The notes: generated from the sequence alone by a model not told the origin. 64,000 nt of DNA from Sphaerolaimus hirsutus (GCA_964036195.1 OZ038450.1:15378701-15442700), one strand, 5' to 3'; positions 43,701 through 58,700 are shown, numbered from the stretch's first letter. Numbers and translations are program-made.

Positions 43701-46700
43701 TTTTATGTATGTGATCGCTTTATCTAACCTGAACAAGTCAACCATGAGCTCATTGAAGTGCAGCCTGGATTCGAAGTATTCACACTCCACTCCAACTAGA
43801 AGCACAATTTCCACGCCTTTCAACAGCAAACACTGTGCAAATCGCCTGTACAAATCAATTTCACAGCCATTTTGAACCTGGAGTACAACCACTTTGGCAC
43901 AGCCAGCCAGAAACTTGGCAAACACGGTCATATGGCTGCTGGAATTTCTGCAGATTTGACTGGCAGCGAGCTTTGGTGAATGCTGCTGGTGTACACTTGG
44001 AGGTGTTGACAGGCAGTTTGGTGACTCATTTCCACTGCCAATACCTGAACGTTGTGGATGTGTGAAATTACTGAGAAGATTAATTTCTGACGAAAAAATT
44101 GCAAAAAAGTTTGTATGCTTACCTTCACTTTCAGTCTCAAATTCATGCAATATTTTTCCAGGAGTATTCATTGCAAGTGTAATCTGGTCACCGTCTTGGT
44201 GCAGTGGAACTGACACATAGAAGTAGAGATTTTTGATTGATTTATTCTGCATCTGGTTGAACAGTCCTTGCATCTCATTGCTGATTGCATTTTGATCATT
44301 AGTCAGTTGATAAAAATTGGCATTCACTTTCTCAGCTATAAACTGAGGCTCTGATCCATTGATTCTGTCATCCATTGATACTATACAAATGCTGCTTTTC
44401 GTGTTTCCAAATGCATTGGCTGATGAATCATATTCACAGTTGCTGTTTGTACTATCATAGAGGTTTAGGGCAGTAAGGGATCCAGGTGTTTTGCAGGCTC
44501 CATAAAGCAGCAATGCCTGCACTCTCAATACTGGCATAACTTTCATGGCAATCAATTCATTCTCCAAGTCCATGAAAGTGTCTCCAATAAGTAGACAGCC
44601 GTTACTTTCTTGCATTTCTGATTCTTTCATTCTGGATATAATTGCATTCTTCATTTCAAATTCACACATTGCATGCTCAAAATGTGCGCGTAGCATGTGC
44701 TCCATAACCGGAGCCAGTAAGGGGTGTGAAAGACGCCAGATTTGGTTCAGATCATCTGGTTTCATTTTGCTTGGAGAGTCTGCTGGCACTGCTGTTCTGG
44801 ATACAAGAATTTTGAGCCCTGTCAAGAAATGTTTTGTTTTTATTGAACCATTTCCATGCATGGTCATAAGTGAAGATAGAACACTTTTTATTGTCACCCA
44901 CCAGTGTCCGCTTGATTTGTCCATGTTAATCTGTAATTAGTGCCAATTTTCAGACCGTAGATAATTGTTACTTTATTTTCAGTTAATGTCTCTATTGTTG
45001 CTTTGAGAGCAACCGCATCCTGAACCAACGGCCTCGAACTTTGATTTCCCAAATGTTGCAGATATTCATTTTTATTTCCAAATTCATTTTTAGCATTGAC
45101 TCCAAATGAGCATGCCGTGTTTGAGATTTTGTGCATTCTCAATTGCTCGGCAAAGTGCAATGACTGGTGCACATCCGTGTCACTTGTGAGAATCTGAGAA
45201 TGCTTTTGCATGTAAGAATGTTGTACAACCATGGATGCAGATCACAGTAACCCACCATCATCATGGCAAGCACTGCCGCCTTCACATCGGGCACATATCC
45301 AAGTCTGAGGCACCTACTCTCCACGCTGCCGCCGTGGCCGAATCCCTGGCACTCTGCCAACCTGAGTGCAATCTGGCACTCGTCCAACGCTTCTGTCACG
45401 CTGCCCACCATCCAATGGAGCAGAGCCAACGTGCACCGGGCTTCCAGCTCGCAGTCGGGCCGGTCGGCGGTGGCGGCGCGGCCCAACGCCCGCTGCAGGT
45501 GCCCCATGGAGGACGAGTAGTCGCCAGAAAGGATACTGCAGACTCCTGATGGGGTGAATGCGTGTTATTGGATTGTTGGATTTGTATAATTTTTACACGG
45601 CGGCGGAATCCATTGTGTACTTGAATTTTAAAGTTCAAATTTGCTGCGTCGTGAAACTAAGGACAATTTTGTAGTTTCGCAATTGTACTTGTTGTGGATG
45701 ATAACATTTACCTTCGTTTTCCGTTTTGCAGATAGAAAAGTAATTAGTTTGAGGTTATCACCTGTATGTAATTATGCCCCCCCCCCAAACCAACCAAGAT
45801 TAACATGAGCCTCAATGAGCGCCTCGTGCAGTGCGGCCGTAACAGCCTTATCATCGCCTTCACTCTGCAGTGCCCCATTGGCAATGGGCAATACCCGCCT
45901 CAACGTGCCCTCCGCGTCGGCCCACTGCCCTGCCGCCTGCGCCATCCTGGCCGCGTGCAGCAGGGCGCGGCACTGGCCCGCCGTGTCGTTGTGCAGCTGC
46001 GACTCTCGCAGATCGGTCGCGTGCAGTCGCGCCGCCGTCGGCTTCGATGAGCACAGTCTGGAAAAGGGGCGAGGTTTGAGTGTATTGTTTAGCTTTGTAT
46101 CGATTCAAATACCGTATTTGCTTGAATACTTAATTCCCCTGGTGGATTATTATTTTGTCTGACTTTTTGAGGGGGATCTATTCAAGGGGAGCATTATTAT
46201 TGTGTCAAAATTTTCAAGCATATTTCTATCAGCACTTCACGCAATATGGTTTATTAACACAATTTTTTTTTGCACCGCAAATTGATAAAATCCCTTAAGG
46301 GGGATTTATTATTTCCTTAATCGTTTTACAGGTGGATATTCGAGGGGAATCATTCAAGGGTGCCTATTCGAGCAAATACGGTAGTTCTCAAGATTCCAAA
46401 TCAACGCACGCGTAGGCGCAAGCCAAGTCCGACTGCGCTCTGCGGCCGTCGGCGGCCAGCTGCAGGCGTGTTGAGAATTCCAGTCGCGCCTGCAGCGTAT
46501 TGATAGCCGCCTGCCGGCTGTCCGGTGTCCTTTGGCACAGTTGTGCCGCCGCCAGGCCGCGATGACAATCGACCTGGATCAAAAGTAACTTTTTCGTCAA
46601 AATTTGATGAAACTATTTAGTTGACAGTCGTGGAGCCCTAATCGAAAATTCTAAAAGTAGAATAGTAAATGCGTGGATAACATCAAGTCACATTGTTCCA

Positions 46701-49700
46701 CCCCACACATGAAAAAATACTACCCACTTTGACTAGCGCTTCAACTGGGCAAGTTTCAATCATGTCCAGCGCGGTCTGGTAGCACCGGCTCGCCGTGGTC
46801 GCCATACCCAACTTAAGCCACAGCGTGCCCGCAGCCTTGGTGGCCATTACTCGCCGAGTGGGTGATTCTGGTGACATTGGCAGGTTGCCAACCAAGTGGG
46901 TGGGTGCGGGTGAAGGTGATTGAATGCAAGGGGTTGTCTGAGTGTGGGGTGTAGTTATGTGGGAGGTGGATTGGGATCGGATATTGCGCCCCCAATAATT
47001 CCGAAATGCAATGTTCATTGTATTTTTTTGAAATCTTATGCTACTCGATTAAATCATCAATTCAGATAAGCTCAATAAATCTGGGCGCCCAAAACATGTT
47101 CTTGGTCAATTGAATCTCTTCCCTGCTGTAAATTTAATACTATTACTTAACTTTCACTAACCATAGCTTTAAATCTGTCAAGTGCATGCAGTGCCTGCTC
47201 ATATTCTCCCGTCCGCTCATAAAGCCCAGCCAATCCCCACAGGGATTCCAATAATGCTCTCCTATGGCGCACGCCAAGAAGCCGCACATTGGAACCATCG
47301 GATTGCGTTGTGCCGTTTCCAGTTTGGCAGGTGTCCAATAATTGAAATATGGTGCCAAATGCTTCTATGGCGTCGTTGTGTAGCCGAAAGTGAGCTGAGG
47401 CACGACCGATATCTCGCAATGCCTCCACCTGCGTAAAATTCTATAGATTTTGTAAGTCGCCAAATATTTACATTATGTCCTTGAAAAATTCCACCATAGT
47501 GTTGATTTTCCACCAGACATTATTATGTATATTCCTGGCAGTATTTATAGAGGCTTTTTCTTTCCAGACGTGTTGTACACATGCGTTGGAGGCGTTGGTA
47601 ATTCAAGGAGTGTCGTTATGCCCATTTTTTATGTAAATATCAAACATGTCACAGAAACACTCCGCGTCACACTCAAGACCGACCTTAGCCAAAATGGCTT
47701 CACTTCTCCGCTTGATTCTCCTGGCCACATTGAGCCTGTCGTCGAAGGCGTGCAGACAGTCGGCCATGGCGCCGGCGGCCATGTGCACCCGGCCGATGGA
47801 GGCGATCGCCGCGCATTGCCCCATCAGCGAGTCCGCCACGCTCTCGTGCACGCTTAGTTCCTGGCGGTTTGGGTTGTGGATAAGGAATTTTTCTCACCGT
47901 ATTTGCTTGAATAATTCTCCCTGGAATAACTCCCCCTCTTGAATAATTCCCTCCTTGAGTAATTCCCCCTTTTGAATAATTCCATCCCTGTGAGACGAGT
48001 GAGGAAAAAACAACCCCCCTTGAATAATTCCCCCTTTAGGCATATGATCGATTTGTTGTTTCCAATAAATAAAAATGAATGGTATGTTATTGTGTCAGTA
48101 AAGCATATTTCATAAAATGGGAATAGAGGGAGGAATAGGGTAGAACCCGGCTTGAAAATTTTGACGAAATAATTATTCCCCCTTGAATAGGGGGTAAATA
48201 ATGATTCCCCCTGGAAAAAATCTGACGGTAAAAATCCCGCAGGTTATTCGAGTTATTCGAGCAAATATTGCAGCTCCATAGGTTTTTGCTGACTGCCCGG
48301 TTCATTCAATAACAAAAATATGATGATTTCAGGCCCGATTAAATGTGCTTCTGACTGGTTCGAAAAAGAGTAACGCGGTACTGCGGAACTAACTGCAGCT
48401 AAATAGTTCTCAATTTTTATCATACTAACCTCTGAGTAGCTCGCTAGCGCCTTCTCGAATTTCCCCTGTTGCTCGTAAACGGATCCCAGACACTGGTAAA
48501 ATTCTGCAGTCTCTGCGCTGCTGGCGGACGCTCGCGCCAGTTTCAACCCCTTGCCGAACACTTTGGTCGCCGCCGCCGTGTCATTTTGACTGGCCAACAC
48601 GCGGCCGATGTTCGCCATGGCGCACAGCTTGCCTGAGGTGTGTGTCGATTATTGAAGATTTGCTGATAAGTGACTTTTTGATTTCAGAATTTCAGGATTC
48701 TTTCGGAAGAAATTCAGAACGATTATGTCTGATGTTAATTTGACATGGCTTCACCTGTATTTCAGCCACGCTTAAAAATCTAAAGTAAATACAGAATCTT
48801 AATTTTTTCTATACTTCGATTGAATTCGCATTAGGTAGATAGGAGTACTTATTGACCCGTTTCCAATGTGAACCGCGCTTGCAAACTCACTGGAGTATAA
48901 CAAACACCCACAAATAACAAACCATTCAAATCGGACGCGATATGCGACAGGGCCAGATCGTACTTGTGGCACTCGAGCGCCTCGTGCAGCGCGCCCATCC
49001 TGGCGGTGGCGTTGCCGAGCGCGCGGTAGGCCGCCGCCATGCTCGTGTAGTCGCCGCCGTCCTTGGCTATGGCCACCTCTTGCTGCAGGTAGCGAGCCGA
49101 TTCCGTGTCTCTGAGTTTGAAGTAGGGGCCACTAGAATATGGAATGAGGGTAATTTAAACTGGGGTAGATAGTGATGGAATGGCGCCATTTCAGGGCGAC
49201 AAAGGGAGCCGCGCCATTACGCCATTGGCACTTGGCGCTTTTTTCCGTGGCGGCCTGTTCCCGAATGACGCCATGACACTATTTGCGCTTGGCACCCTTT
49301 TTCTGGCGCATTTCCATCACTACTTGTAGAATTTGTTATTCAACAGCACTTCACCCGCATGAATTTATCACACAACCCCTACCCACCCACCTTTCCAGTT
49401 TGTAATAAGCCAGACCGAGCAAATGGCACGCGTCCCTTTCCGCATCTAAATCATTCTGCTCCTGCGCCAACATGAGGTACTTCTCCAGGTGCGGCAGCGC
49501 CAACTCGGCCCCGTCCACCATCAAGGGCGCGTCGCCGCGCCGCCGCCCATTGGAACTGGATGGACAGTGGTGCAGCAGCACGCCGTCGGGCACGTCGCTC
49601 AGGTCGTGGCCATGCGTGAAGAAGGTGCCCAGCTCGCGCAACGCGCCCAGTTGTTCCACTGCGTCGCCGAGTGTCGTGGATAGGTGCAGCCGGCGCTGCG

Positions 49701-52700
49701 GATTATATTTAGCGCTTATGCATGAAAAAATGGATCGTACAGAGGTAAACCATACTCCCCAGTCTAGCGACAAACCAAAAATAAAGTGCCCTGTCAAGTA
49801 ATCCCAAAGTTTCTTATAAATACTATGTCCGCTGCTAATGAGTAAAATTTCAATTGCACTGTAACGACCCGAGCTGGAAATGTAAGGTTTACGTCTGGCT
49901 CACTTGACATGTCATTTGAAATTTTTCCTTAACTGTGAATAAAATCAGCAGATTTCTAATGCACTCACATTCAAATGCACCAAAGCGACGTGTGCATTGC
50001 CGTGCTCGGCAGCACATTGTGCCAGCGCCGCGTGCGCCAGCATCTGCCCTCGCTCATCGCGGAGTTCCTGCGCGGCGGCAAGTTCTTCTGTGTGCGCCGC
50101 GACGGCCTGTTGATGCTGCTGCAGCGCCGACAGGCACAGGCCGATGTTCCGCTGCGCCGCTAGTTGGCCACGTCTGCGGTTTGGGAAAAAGTAAATAACT
50201 GAGCTAATGGCAAGAAGGTTCGTTGAGGGTGACTGCTGTACCTGTCAGAACCATTCACTGCAGCCTCCTTGTGCCTCGAGTGTAGTCGCAACGCGTTCTC
50301 ATGCTCGCCGCACGAGTAGCACGCGTTACCCAGATGGCCGCACGCGGCGCCCTCCATGGCCGAGTCCTATATTTGGGTTTACATTTAATTTAGGTTTCCA
50401 AAAAATACACAAGAATTTGAGCTGAATCGAAAAGCTACCTTCAAGGCGAGCGCCACTTGCAGCTCCTTGTGCGCATACTTCTTCGCGTTGGCGAATTGTC
50501 CGAGCGCGTGACACGCCACACTGAGCTGCCCATAGCTGACACCTTCCTGCCGGCGCTCTTTACACGCTCTAGCCAGCTGAACACTCTTTTTGAACAACGT
50601 CACGGCCTCGCTCAAATTGACCCTCTTCTGCGCCAGTCGTCCCAATTGGCACAGGGCCCTGGCCTGCACGCTGTCGCTGTTCGCCTGTTGGCCGATTGCC
50701 AGCGCCTGTTCGAAGCACTCTGCGGCGTCGGGCAGGTCGTCCATGGCTAGGTGCACCTGGCCCATGCCGAGCAGATTGTGCGCCGACTCGCACGGCTCCA
50801 AGTGCTCGTGGGGCAGGCGGGCGGCCAACTCGATGCACTGCGTGTAGCTGGCCAACGCGTTGGGCAGGTCGTCTAGGCGGTGGTATAGTTGGCCCAGGAT
50901 GGATAGGGCGGACAGGCACATTCGCTGTTCGCCTAGCTGCGCGGTGACGTTACACCTTGGAGTTCATGTTTTACAGGTGCATACAAATTAAAGGGCATAT
51001 CTTGGCATCTTTACAGGCTCTTAAACTGAAAGATCATAAAGAAGAGCATGTAGGACTTAAATACGCTGTAACTGTAAGTAAATCGAGAACAAAAACACCT
51101 AAATGGACCGTGGAAATGTTCAGATCGTCCGAAATGATGATTTTACAGTGTAAAAACACTGAAATAAACGGGAACTGGAAAATCACTACTTTCTCAGAAT
51201 AAGTAGGACTTAAAGTAAGGAATTTCAAAAATTTGTGTCAAAGAATGGCATTGATGAATATTACAATGGCGCCCACAGCAAAAACCATGATAGCAAAAGA
51301 AACCAACCTTCAAAGACAATAACAACTGCTGTCTGTAGTGCTCCAGTGCGCTGTGGGTGTCGCCCGTCCTCAGATACACCACACCCAAATTGGCATGCGC
51401 CCTCGCCTCACCCAAAGTGTCGCCCAAACTGGTGGCCACGGCCAAGTCGTGTTTCATGTAGTCGGCCGCTTTGTTTAGGTCACCCAAGGCCCAGTACGCG
51501 CTCGACAACGAGCTGAGCACCGATTGTCGCAGTTTGAGTGAAGTAGTGCCAATCTTGAGTGCTGATTCTACCATGGAAACGGCGTGCTGAAAAAGGGTGG
51601 TTATCGTTACATTGGGCATACATTGCGCGGTAATTTTTGATCAATATAGAGTATATTAGTAATGAAAAATCAGAAGATGTCATTAATAAATTCTGAAACA
51701 AAAAGGTACCACATTGTTTTATTTGGCTACTTTTTCAACCATCATTAAACCTAAGAAAACAAACCACCCACCTTAGTCATCTCCCGATCACCGTGCGCCA
51801 CAGCCAGCAACTCCTGTCCCAGAACAGAAACAATCACAAAAGCGCTCTTATCCAATCCCAAATCCGTCAACTCAACGAGCACTGCTCGAAATCTGTCAAC
51901 TAGTGGGCTATTTTCCGCCGCCGCCTTGATCGCGTCTAGCAGCTGGGTGTTCTTGGGCTGGGCAGCCAGCCCGTCGGCGTAGGCGGCCAGGGCGGCCGGC
52001 CAGTCGGCGCCCTGCCGTAAAGCGTTGCCCCGCCGCATGTGCGCCTGTGGGGGGGGGGGGGGGTTTGAATGAGTTTGGGAGGGGGGCAGGGAAGTGTTTT
52101 GTGAGGGTGGAAACCTACTTACGTACAGGAAACTTATTGGAATACAGGTAACAGCGTTGTCGAGTGACGAGAACTGTGATACTGTATTTCTTCTTATAGA
52201 ATGGCAGGGCTCCAATAGAAGGGCTGGTAAAAAAGTTGACGAAAAAAAACAGAACGGTTCTATTGGAAGAAAAACGGTAATGGGCATAATTTTTGTAGCT
52301 TGGAAATAAAGTGACAAAAAGTCGAGAGACAAGTTTAATGGAAACACTTGTCACTTATCACTTTTCTAGTGCCTTAACGGAGTATACACCGGAATTAGCA
52401 CCGGAGCGAAAAAATGTACTGGAAAAATGATGGTGATGGAATGCGGCAGTTTGGGTCAAATAAACCCCAAAGGCTGAGCAGCGTTTGGCCATCTATTCAT
52501 CTGAGAAATACTTTTGCCAATGCATTTCCATGTGCACTGCGCACATGAAATATCTGCCGTGGAGGTGAGTCACATCTCACGCCGTCATTACAAGGTGCCA
52601 GGGTCACGGACGGATACTGTTAACAACCTAAAATGTATCTTTTCAATTTTCAAAGATGAGCGTTTAACTACTGTATTTCAATGTTGAAAGCGGAACATAT

Positions 52701-55700
52701 CTACACCAATGTTTTGTGGTTTGACATTGCAAAACTTAATCTACGGTAAACTTTCATTATAAAAATGTAAATTTGTTTTGATTTTTTGAAAACTAAGAAC
52801 TATAGCAAAATTCTCCGGCAATGGAAAAAATTTCCTACGCATAATGACAGTTTGCGCGATGTCTGCGACATGTAAATACTAAATATAATCGTCGAACAAA
52901 TTCTACATTGCATCTGCACCGCGATTTACTTGACTTGAAAGACATCAGACCGAGGTTGCACAAGTCACATGCCGAAATCAACGCGGCTGTACACAATGGG
53001 CGACACTAGACCAGGGACCAGTTCCGAAAGAGGAGAAGTGAGAAACGTTTCAGAACTCGACTGAGAAGTGAAGTGAGAACTGAAATGGGAAGTGAACAGA
53101 GAAGTGAAAAGTTTACTTCTCCACTTGCGGAAATGGCACCAGGTGGCAGTCCCAAGCCCTGTAAAGTGTAAAGTAAAATGTCATGTAAAATGTAAATCAC
53201 AACAAAACAAAACAGAAGATTTTATCACTGAACTTTGCATGGCAATTGACACCTTACGGTACTCATAAGAACCCAACAAAAGCCAACTTTGTCATGACAG
53301 TTGGCACTTTGCATGAAACTTTACGTGACAATTGACACTTCACTTTACAGTTTACAGGGCTTGGGATTGTCCCCAGTCTCAAAATTCTATCAGAACGTAC
53401 GGAACGTTCGCAAGGCACCTGCCTGACGCGAGTACCTAAGCCTTTGCTTGCGCCCTACGTTCTAATTGAATCTGACCCAGGTAAACACTGCGCAACATGC
53501 AATTTCCATGTTCCTTTCTAGTTTCCACGTGCATCTTCTCGATTTGCCGATCTAACCACACACATTTCGGCCGTTTTCTAAAATGCGGTTTGGGGTTGAA
53601 AGTTTAACGATCGGTACCGTGGTGCCCTATAAATCACGCCTGGCAGCCCGTCAACACTGTATACTCGGCGTACATGATACTCTGCCGTCGCACTGATTTA
53701 TGTCTCGTGTTGGAAGCGTGCCAATGATTGTTAAGTCATGCGATTTCCGTAAAAATATGAAAAAAATTCATCGATGTGAATATGCTAATGAAAAACATTA
53801 TTACAACAATCAATTTTGTCATCTTTTTTATGAAACTCGCACGCGCTAACCATCATTGGCACACTTCCAGCGGGAACCACGCGTGCAGGGTGTAAAGTAA
53901 TCGGAGTATAAACGTGAAATCGATTTCATTCGTGCATAACGGGGCGGCTGACGAAAAATAAAAAAACCTGTAAAAATAGGTTTTTGATTTTTGGGCATGA
54001 TGGGCTGTAAATGGAAAACAGTTTTCCTTTGGTCAACTGTTTTTCTACATGAGAAAACTATGTAACAGTAATCAGGTAACCGGATTATCCAATGGCTGGC
54101 AACTCATTTAAAAAATCCACCCAAGTGTTATAGGTAAAATATTGAAAACGTTTTATCAAAAGCTGGTTTATGAAGGCATGAAGATTTCCATGAAAAATGT
54201 AAAAAAGGAAACGCATACGTTTAAACATGCATTTTATAGGGTACGTATTTACATGAGTACATAGTAGATACAACACCGCATCTTTCTAATGTCATGCCCA
54301 TCCCAGTCCAACACACAAAAAGTTCAGGCAATTTAACCTCATGCAGCTTGGGTATGAATTTGAGGCATCACAGGCACGACACAAACGTTGGCGGAATAAA
54401 TAAGGGTATTTCTTCTAATAGAACGGCATACCTAGAATAAAAGGGCACCTCCAATAGAACGGCACATTTTGGCAGGTTTTTGCGTCCATGAAAACAATAG
54501 AACGGCAGCCTCCAATAGAACGGTATTTCCGATAGAACGGCAAGTAAAAAAGTTGACGACAAAATGGAACGGTGCTCTTCTATTAGAAGAAATACGGTAG
54601 CCATTTCTAAATAGAAAAAGTGTAGACAAGCGACTGCATTTTGTACAGTGAAATTTACCGTATTCATCTGAATACAGGACCAACTTTTTATTATTTTGAT
54701 TAGGTACTTGTTTTATTGCTGCTATTATACGTTTGGTGAATTCGCTTCATGCATTTTTTATGTCGCGTCCCTATCCATCAAAATATGCTAACATTCTCTC
54801 TAAATATTGCCATTCAATCAGCATATAAAAATAGAAAGTAGATTTTCGCATGAAATTGAATTTTCCACCAAGTCACAATACATAACTGGTATTTTTTAAC
54901 GCGAACGCTTTCAAACAATTCAGTTTGTAAAAGTTTGTGTGCGCATTGGCTTACTTTCCGCGGGTGTAAAAACGGGGAAGGGAAATGCGGTCAACGTAAT
55001 AAAATGTTCAACATCAAAACTTAAAGTGTGATGTTTTTTCAATTGCGACTGGGATAGCGCGTGAAAAAATTGTTGAATGGGCTAAATCTTGTGTTGATGC
55101 AAATCAAATTGATTGGCAAGATGCGAAATTGTGTGACACACTTCAAATTTATTCACAAATTCATTTTGATGTTTCACAAAGACCAACACTTCAGCATCAA
55201 AAGCGGCTGTTTTTTGTCAAACTGGGGAACTTTTATTTCGTTTGACTTTTTAGCTATGGAGGTAAATTTGTCAAAACGTTTTTGGCAGTAAATTTTATCG
55301 AAAAAGGGACGACGACGAAAAGTTTTTGACCAAGCTAAAAGAAATATGCCACACAAAGCGGTTGTACCAATCCTTGCACACACTTTTATGCAAATTTGAC
55401 AAGCCACTTGACAAAAAGTGCCAACTGTACAAATTGGGCCAATTCACATTGATGCGGTCAGTGCAGCTGTAGCAGCATTCAATGTGTTTGCTCTTCCGCT
55501 ATACCACAGTATTGTTTAGAAAGATCCTTAGTCAATATTGGCAGAGATGGAAACGTAGGTCACTCATGGAAACAAAGACAGAAATGTAATAACACATTCA
55601 CTTTTTACCTGTCTCTTGAGTTGGGCGTACTGCGACCACTTCAGCATGCTTCCAATGCACTTCGTTTATAAATGAATATGCGATAAAACTTCACATAAAT

Positions 55701-58700
55701 ATTTATATATATTTAGCGAACACAAAATATAAATAAAATTTAGAATCGACAGGTGAATAGCGCTGAAATAGGAGGGTGAAATTTTTGTCGAGAAAAAGGA
55801 ACGCAATAAATAAATGCGGTAGGGCTAGGTAGCATCGCTAGGGACCGCTTGAAAATCTACAAAGAATAATTTACAGTCGGCTATAAACAAAGCATTCGGT
55901 GCGCGAATCCCCCAGGACCCCATTTGGGCGGTTTTTATCCTTTTTATTATTTTCACCGCAAAGCAGCGCGCCGCAAAAGCGCAAAAAATTGACGACAGGT
56001 GGCTTGGGGGTCAGTCAGTATAAAATTTCCATTTTCATTGCACCGCGTAGCGACAGATTTTGGCAGGTGGTGATGTAATAGTGAATAGGTAAATATAAAT
56101 ATTTAGATATGTAAATCCATTTGCATGCAGTTTAACAGATATTGTTGATGCGGTACATAGTTAAGTGTGATTCAATTTGAAAGCAACAATCACAGGTGGT
56201 ATTCATTATAATTTAGCTGTCTGATCGTTACTATTCACGCACATACTAGTGTCGGAAAAAGCGCCAGAAAGTTATTACACCGAACACCAAAACTGCCACT
56301 GAAAAAATGGCGTCATTAACTACTGTAAATTTGCTGCAGCTCCAGGAATAAACGGAAATGGATACGGTCCGTAGAAAAGGCGCTGCGCGCCAACGCCAAA
56401 ATAACAGCAATTTGACGCCATAAACTGAATGGCGTCACTCCCAGCACGACTCCGCACATTCCGTACACGATGAGTGTATAGGAGTACCTTTAACGGTTTC
56501 GGGTACCTGTATATGGTGTTCATTTGCACACAATGATGAACAACAAATCATACTTTTATTGAATTCATGCGGAGCAAAAGCACAGTGTACCATTGTTCGC
56601 GTGTACACGTGGACAATTTTAAATGCGTGAAGTAAATGCGATTGAACACCAGTGGAATGAGGATTATACCTGTTTGGAATGAGCAAAACTGATTAACAAC
56701 GTTCAACATTCATGAAGTCATAAAACGGGTTTCGAGCTCACTGCTAGAGTTCAGCAAACAACCGTTTATCTTTGTGCAAAACCTGAAATCGTAATGACGC
56801 TACCTGCTGGCTGGCTGTTTCCATATGAATGCTGTTATACACTTCAACGGAGAAAAAAATCGGTAATTTACGAAATTGCTGCAATCACGGTCACAAAAAG
56901 TGCTTCCATTTTTACAATAGTACTGTGCTACGTCACTAAAGACATTAGTATTCACATACATAAGTATCCATAATGGTTTCCCAAAATTTGTAAATGCCCA
57001 TTTATGGGATTTTCTTGGGCCTCTGAAAACGTCAAAGGAACGCGTGGCGCAAATTTTTAAAAACAAAAATTCGTGCACGTCATAAAACGAAGATTACGAA
57101 TGATTCCGCGCACGAATTTCACCTTGTTATTTGGCTAAAATATGCGCGGATGATGGTTTCGATTTGTAGCAAAAATAAATCCCACTCCAAGGTCGTCAAT
57201 TAATCGCCAAAAGGGAATTGCGATGCACGCGTGTTCCAAGATTACAACCGCGCGGCCGTGAAGTTCAGGGAACTGTTAAAGACAAAGCCAAAGCCCTTGT
57301 ACATATTTAGTGCGCGAGTGGGCCACAAAACATCGTGGGATAAAAATACAAATGACCACACCTATAAGCCAAAACATCCTAGATGCAAACATCCTTTTCC
57401 GACAAGACAACAAAACATCCACCCAGAAATCCACCAGGGACCAGAAGTGATGCCACACTGACACTGACATCCACAATGGAAACCCGGCGCTAACATCAAA
57501 GCGGCCGCCCGCAGCCTCCAAACCACAGGCCCGCGGCCAAAAATCAACGTGTGCCGCAAATGCGGCTCGACGCAATGAAGAGCGGCGCGCGTGCGCGTTT
57601 ATTTTACTATCGCTGATTTTTGCGGCGATTGCCTGCGCGCCATGGAAATGGCGCCATTTTTGTCGATAATATCCTGTGAATGGATTTAGTACGTGTTCAG
57701 CGATAGTATGGTATCGTTCAGTTACCTATGTCGCGTTGCAGTCTGCCATGTTTCGAAGTTTCGAATTTCATTGATCCACACAACTTCGGCGCCTTTTCCT
57801 GACGCCATGGCGACGCCATTGTACTGGCGTAGCGGCGCGGCAGCGCGTCATGCGCACTTCATTTCATTACGTGACCATCGACGGCATGCGCACGCGCTTT
57901 ACCACGATTTCGGGGCCGTGACAAGGTCAAACGGCTGATCAAAAAGCCATTGAACAGGTGAATTTCACTGATTGCATGTTTGGGTTGGGCGGGGCAAATG
58001 TTATTGATTCACATATCAGAGTGACAGCATATTTGTCGGCTGGCAATAAATTAGGTGTGTGTTTAGGTGGATTGAAACAGACAAAATGGATTCTAATTTC
58101 TCTAGCGACAAAAATCGCAGTCGCTACAGATTTTATGGTGTGGTAATAAAATCGATGGGGCATGATGATACTACGCCCTAATAGTAAATGAAATGCTCAT
58201 GGGAATCTGGCGAATTGCCAGCAATGTCAATGTTTATTGTTGAATTTTGACACAGTCGTCGCATTCGCTCGCACCCACCGATCACTTTCAATCGATACTA
58301 ATTCACGCAATTTCGATGAAAGGGGGGTTTTCTGTCGTCCAGTTGATGTGAATTGTCACATAAAAAATTGAGGACAGTTTGTAAAAATTGTTGTTGTCGA
58401 TGTGTACATTACATTTATTGTAGGTGTATAAAAAGCCCAAAATATAAAATAGCAGAACATAAATTCCTCCGTGCGCACCTTCCACCAGTTGGGCTTGATC
58501 ATCAGGGCCGTGTCCGCATCCCTCAGCGCATCGCCCCACCTGTCCGAACCTGCCTTTAACAATATCGCCGACCTACGAATAGATTCGGTGATTTGAAATA
58601 ATTCCAAAATATGATTTTTAAACGACAAAAAAAACGAGCGAATTCCTTACATAAATACTTAGTAAAGTCATAATTACGTCAAGTGGCAAGGTACATGCAA

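Larger units (their letters stand above)
52380..58440. other. Large TTC28 intron 3, no separate gene recognised
   Basis: Apart from the repeats listed here, nothing coding is recognised. Short frames at 55.0-55.4 and 57.2-57.5 kb have no domain and no splice context. Confidence 0.5.

Noticed and set aside
43377..44924. One 515-codon minus-strand open frame
   Set aside because: Its first part is real (TTC28 exon 19 and 20), but it reads through two introns (44045-44122 and 43665-43728) and finishes out of frame in exon 21, so it was split.
57231..57640. Small plus-strand frames, one with a VCRKCGS motif
   Set aside because: A single CxxC in a GC-rich block without a start, splice signals or a known domain; insufficient to call a gene.
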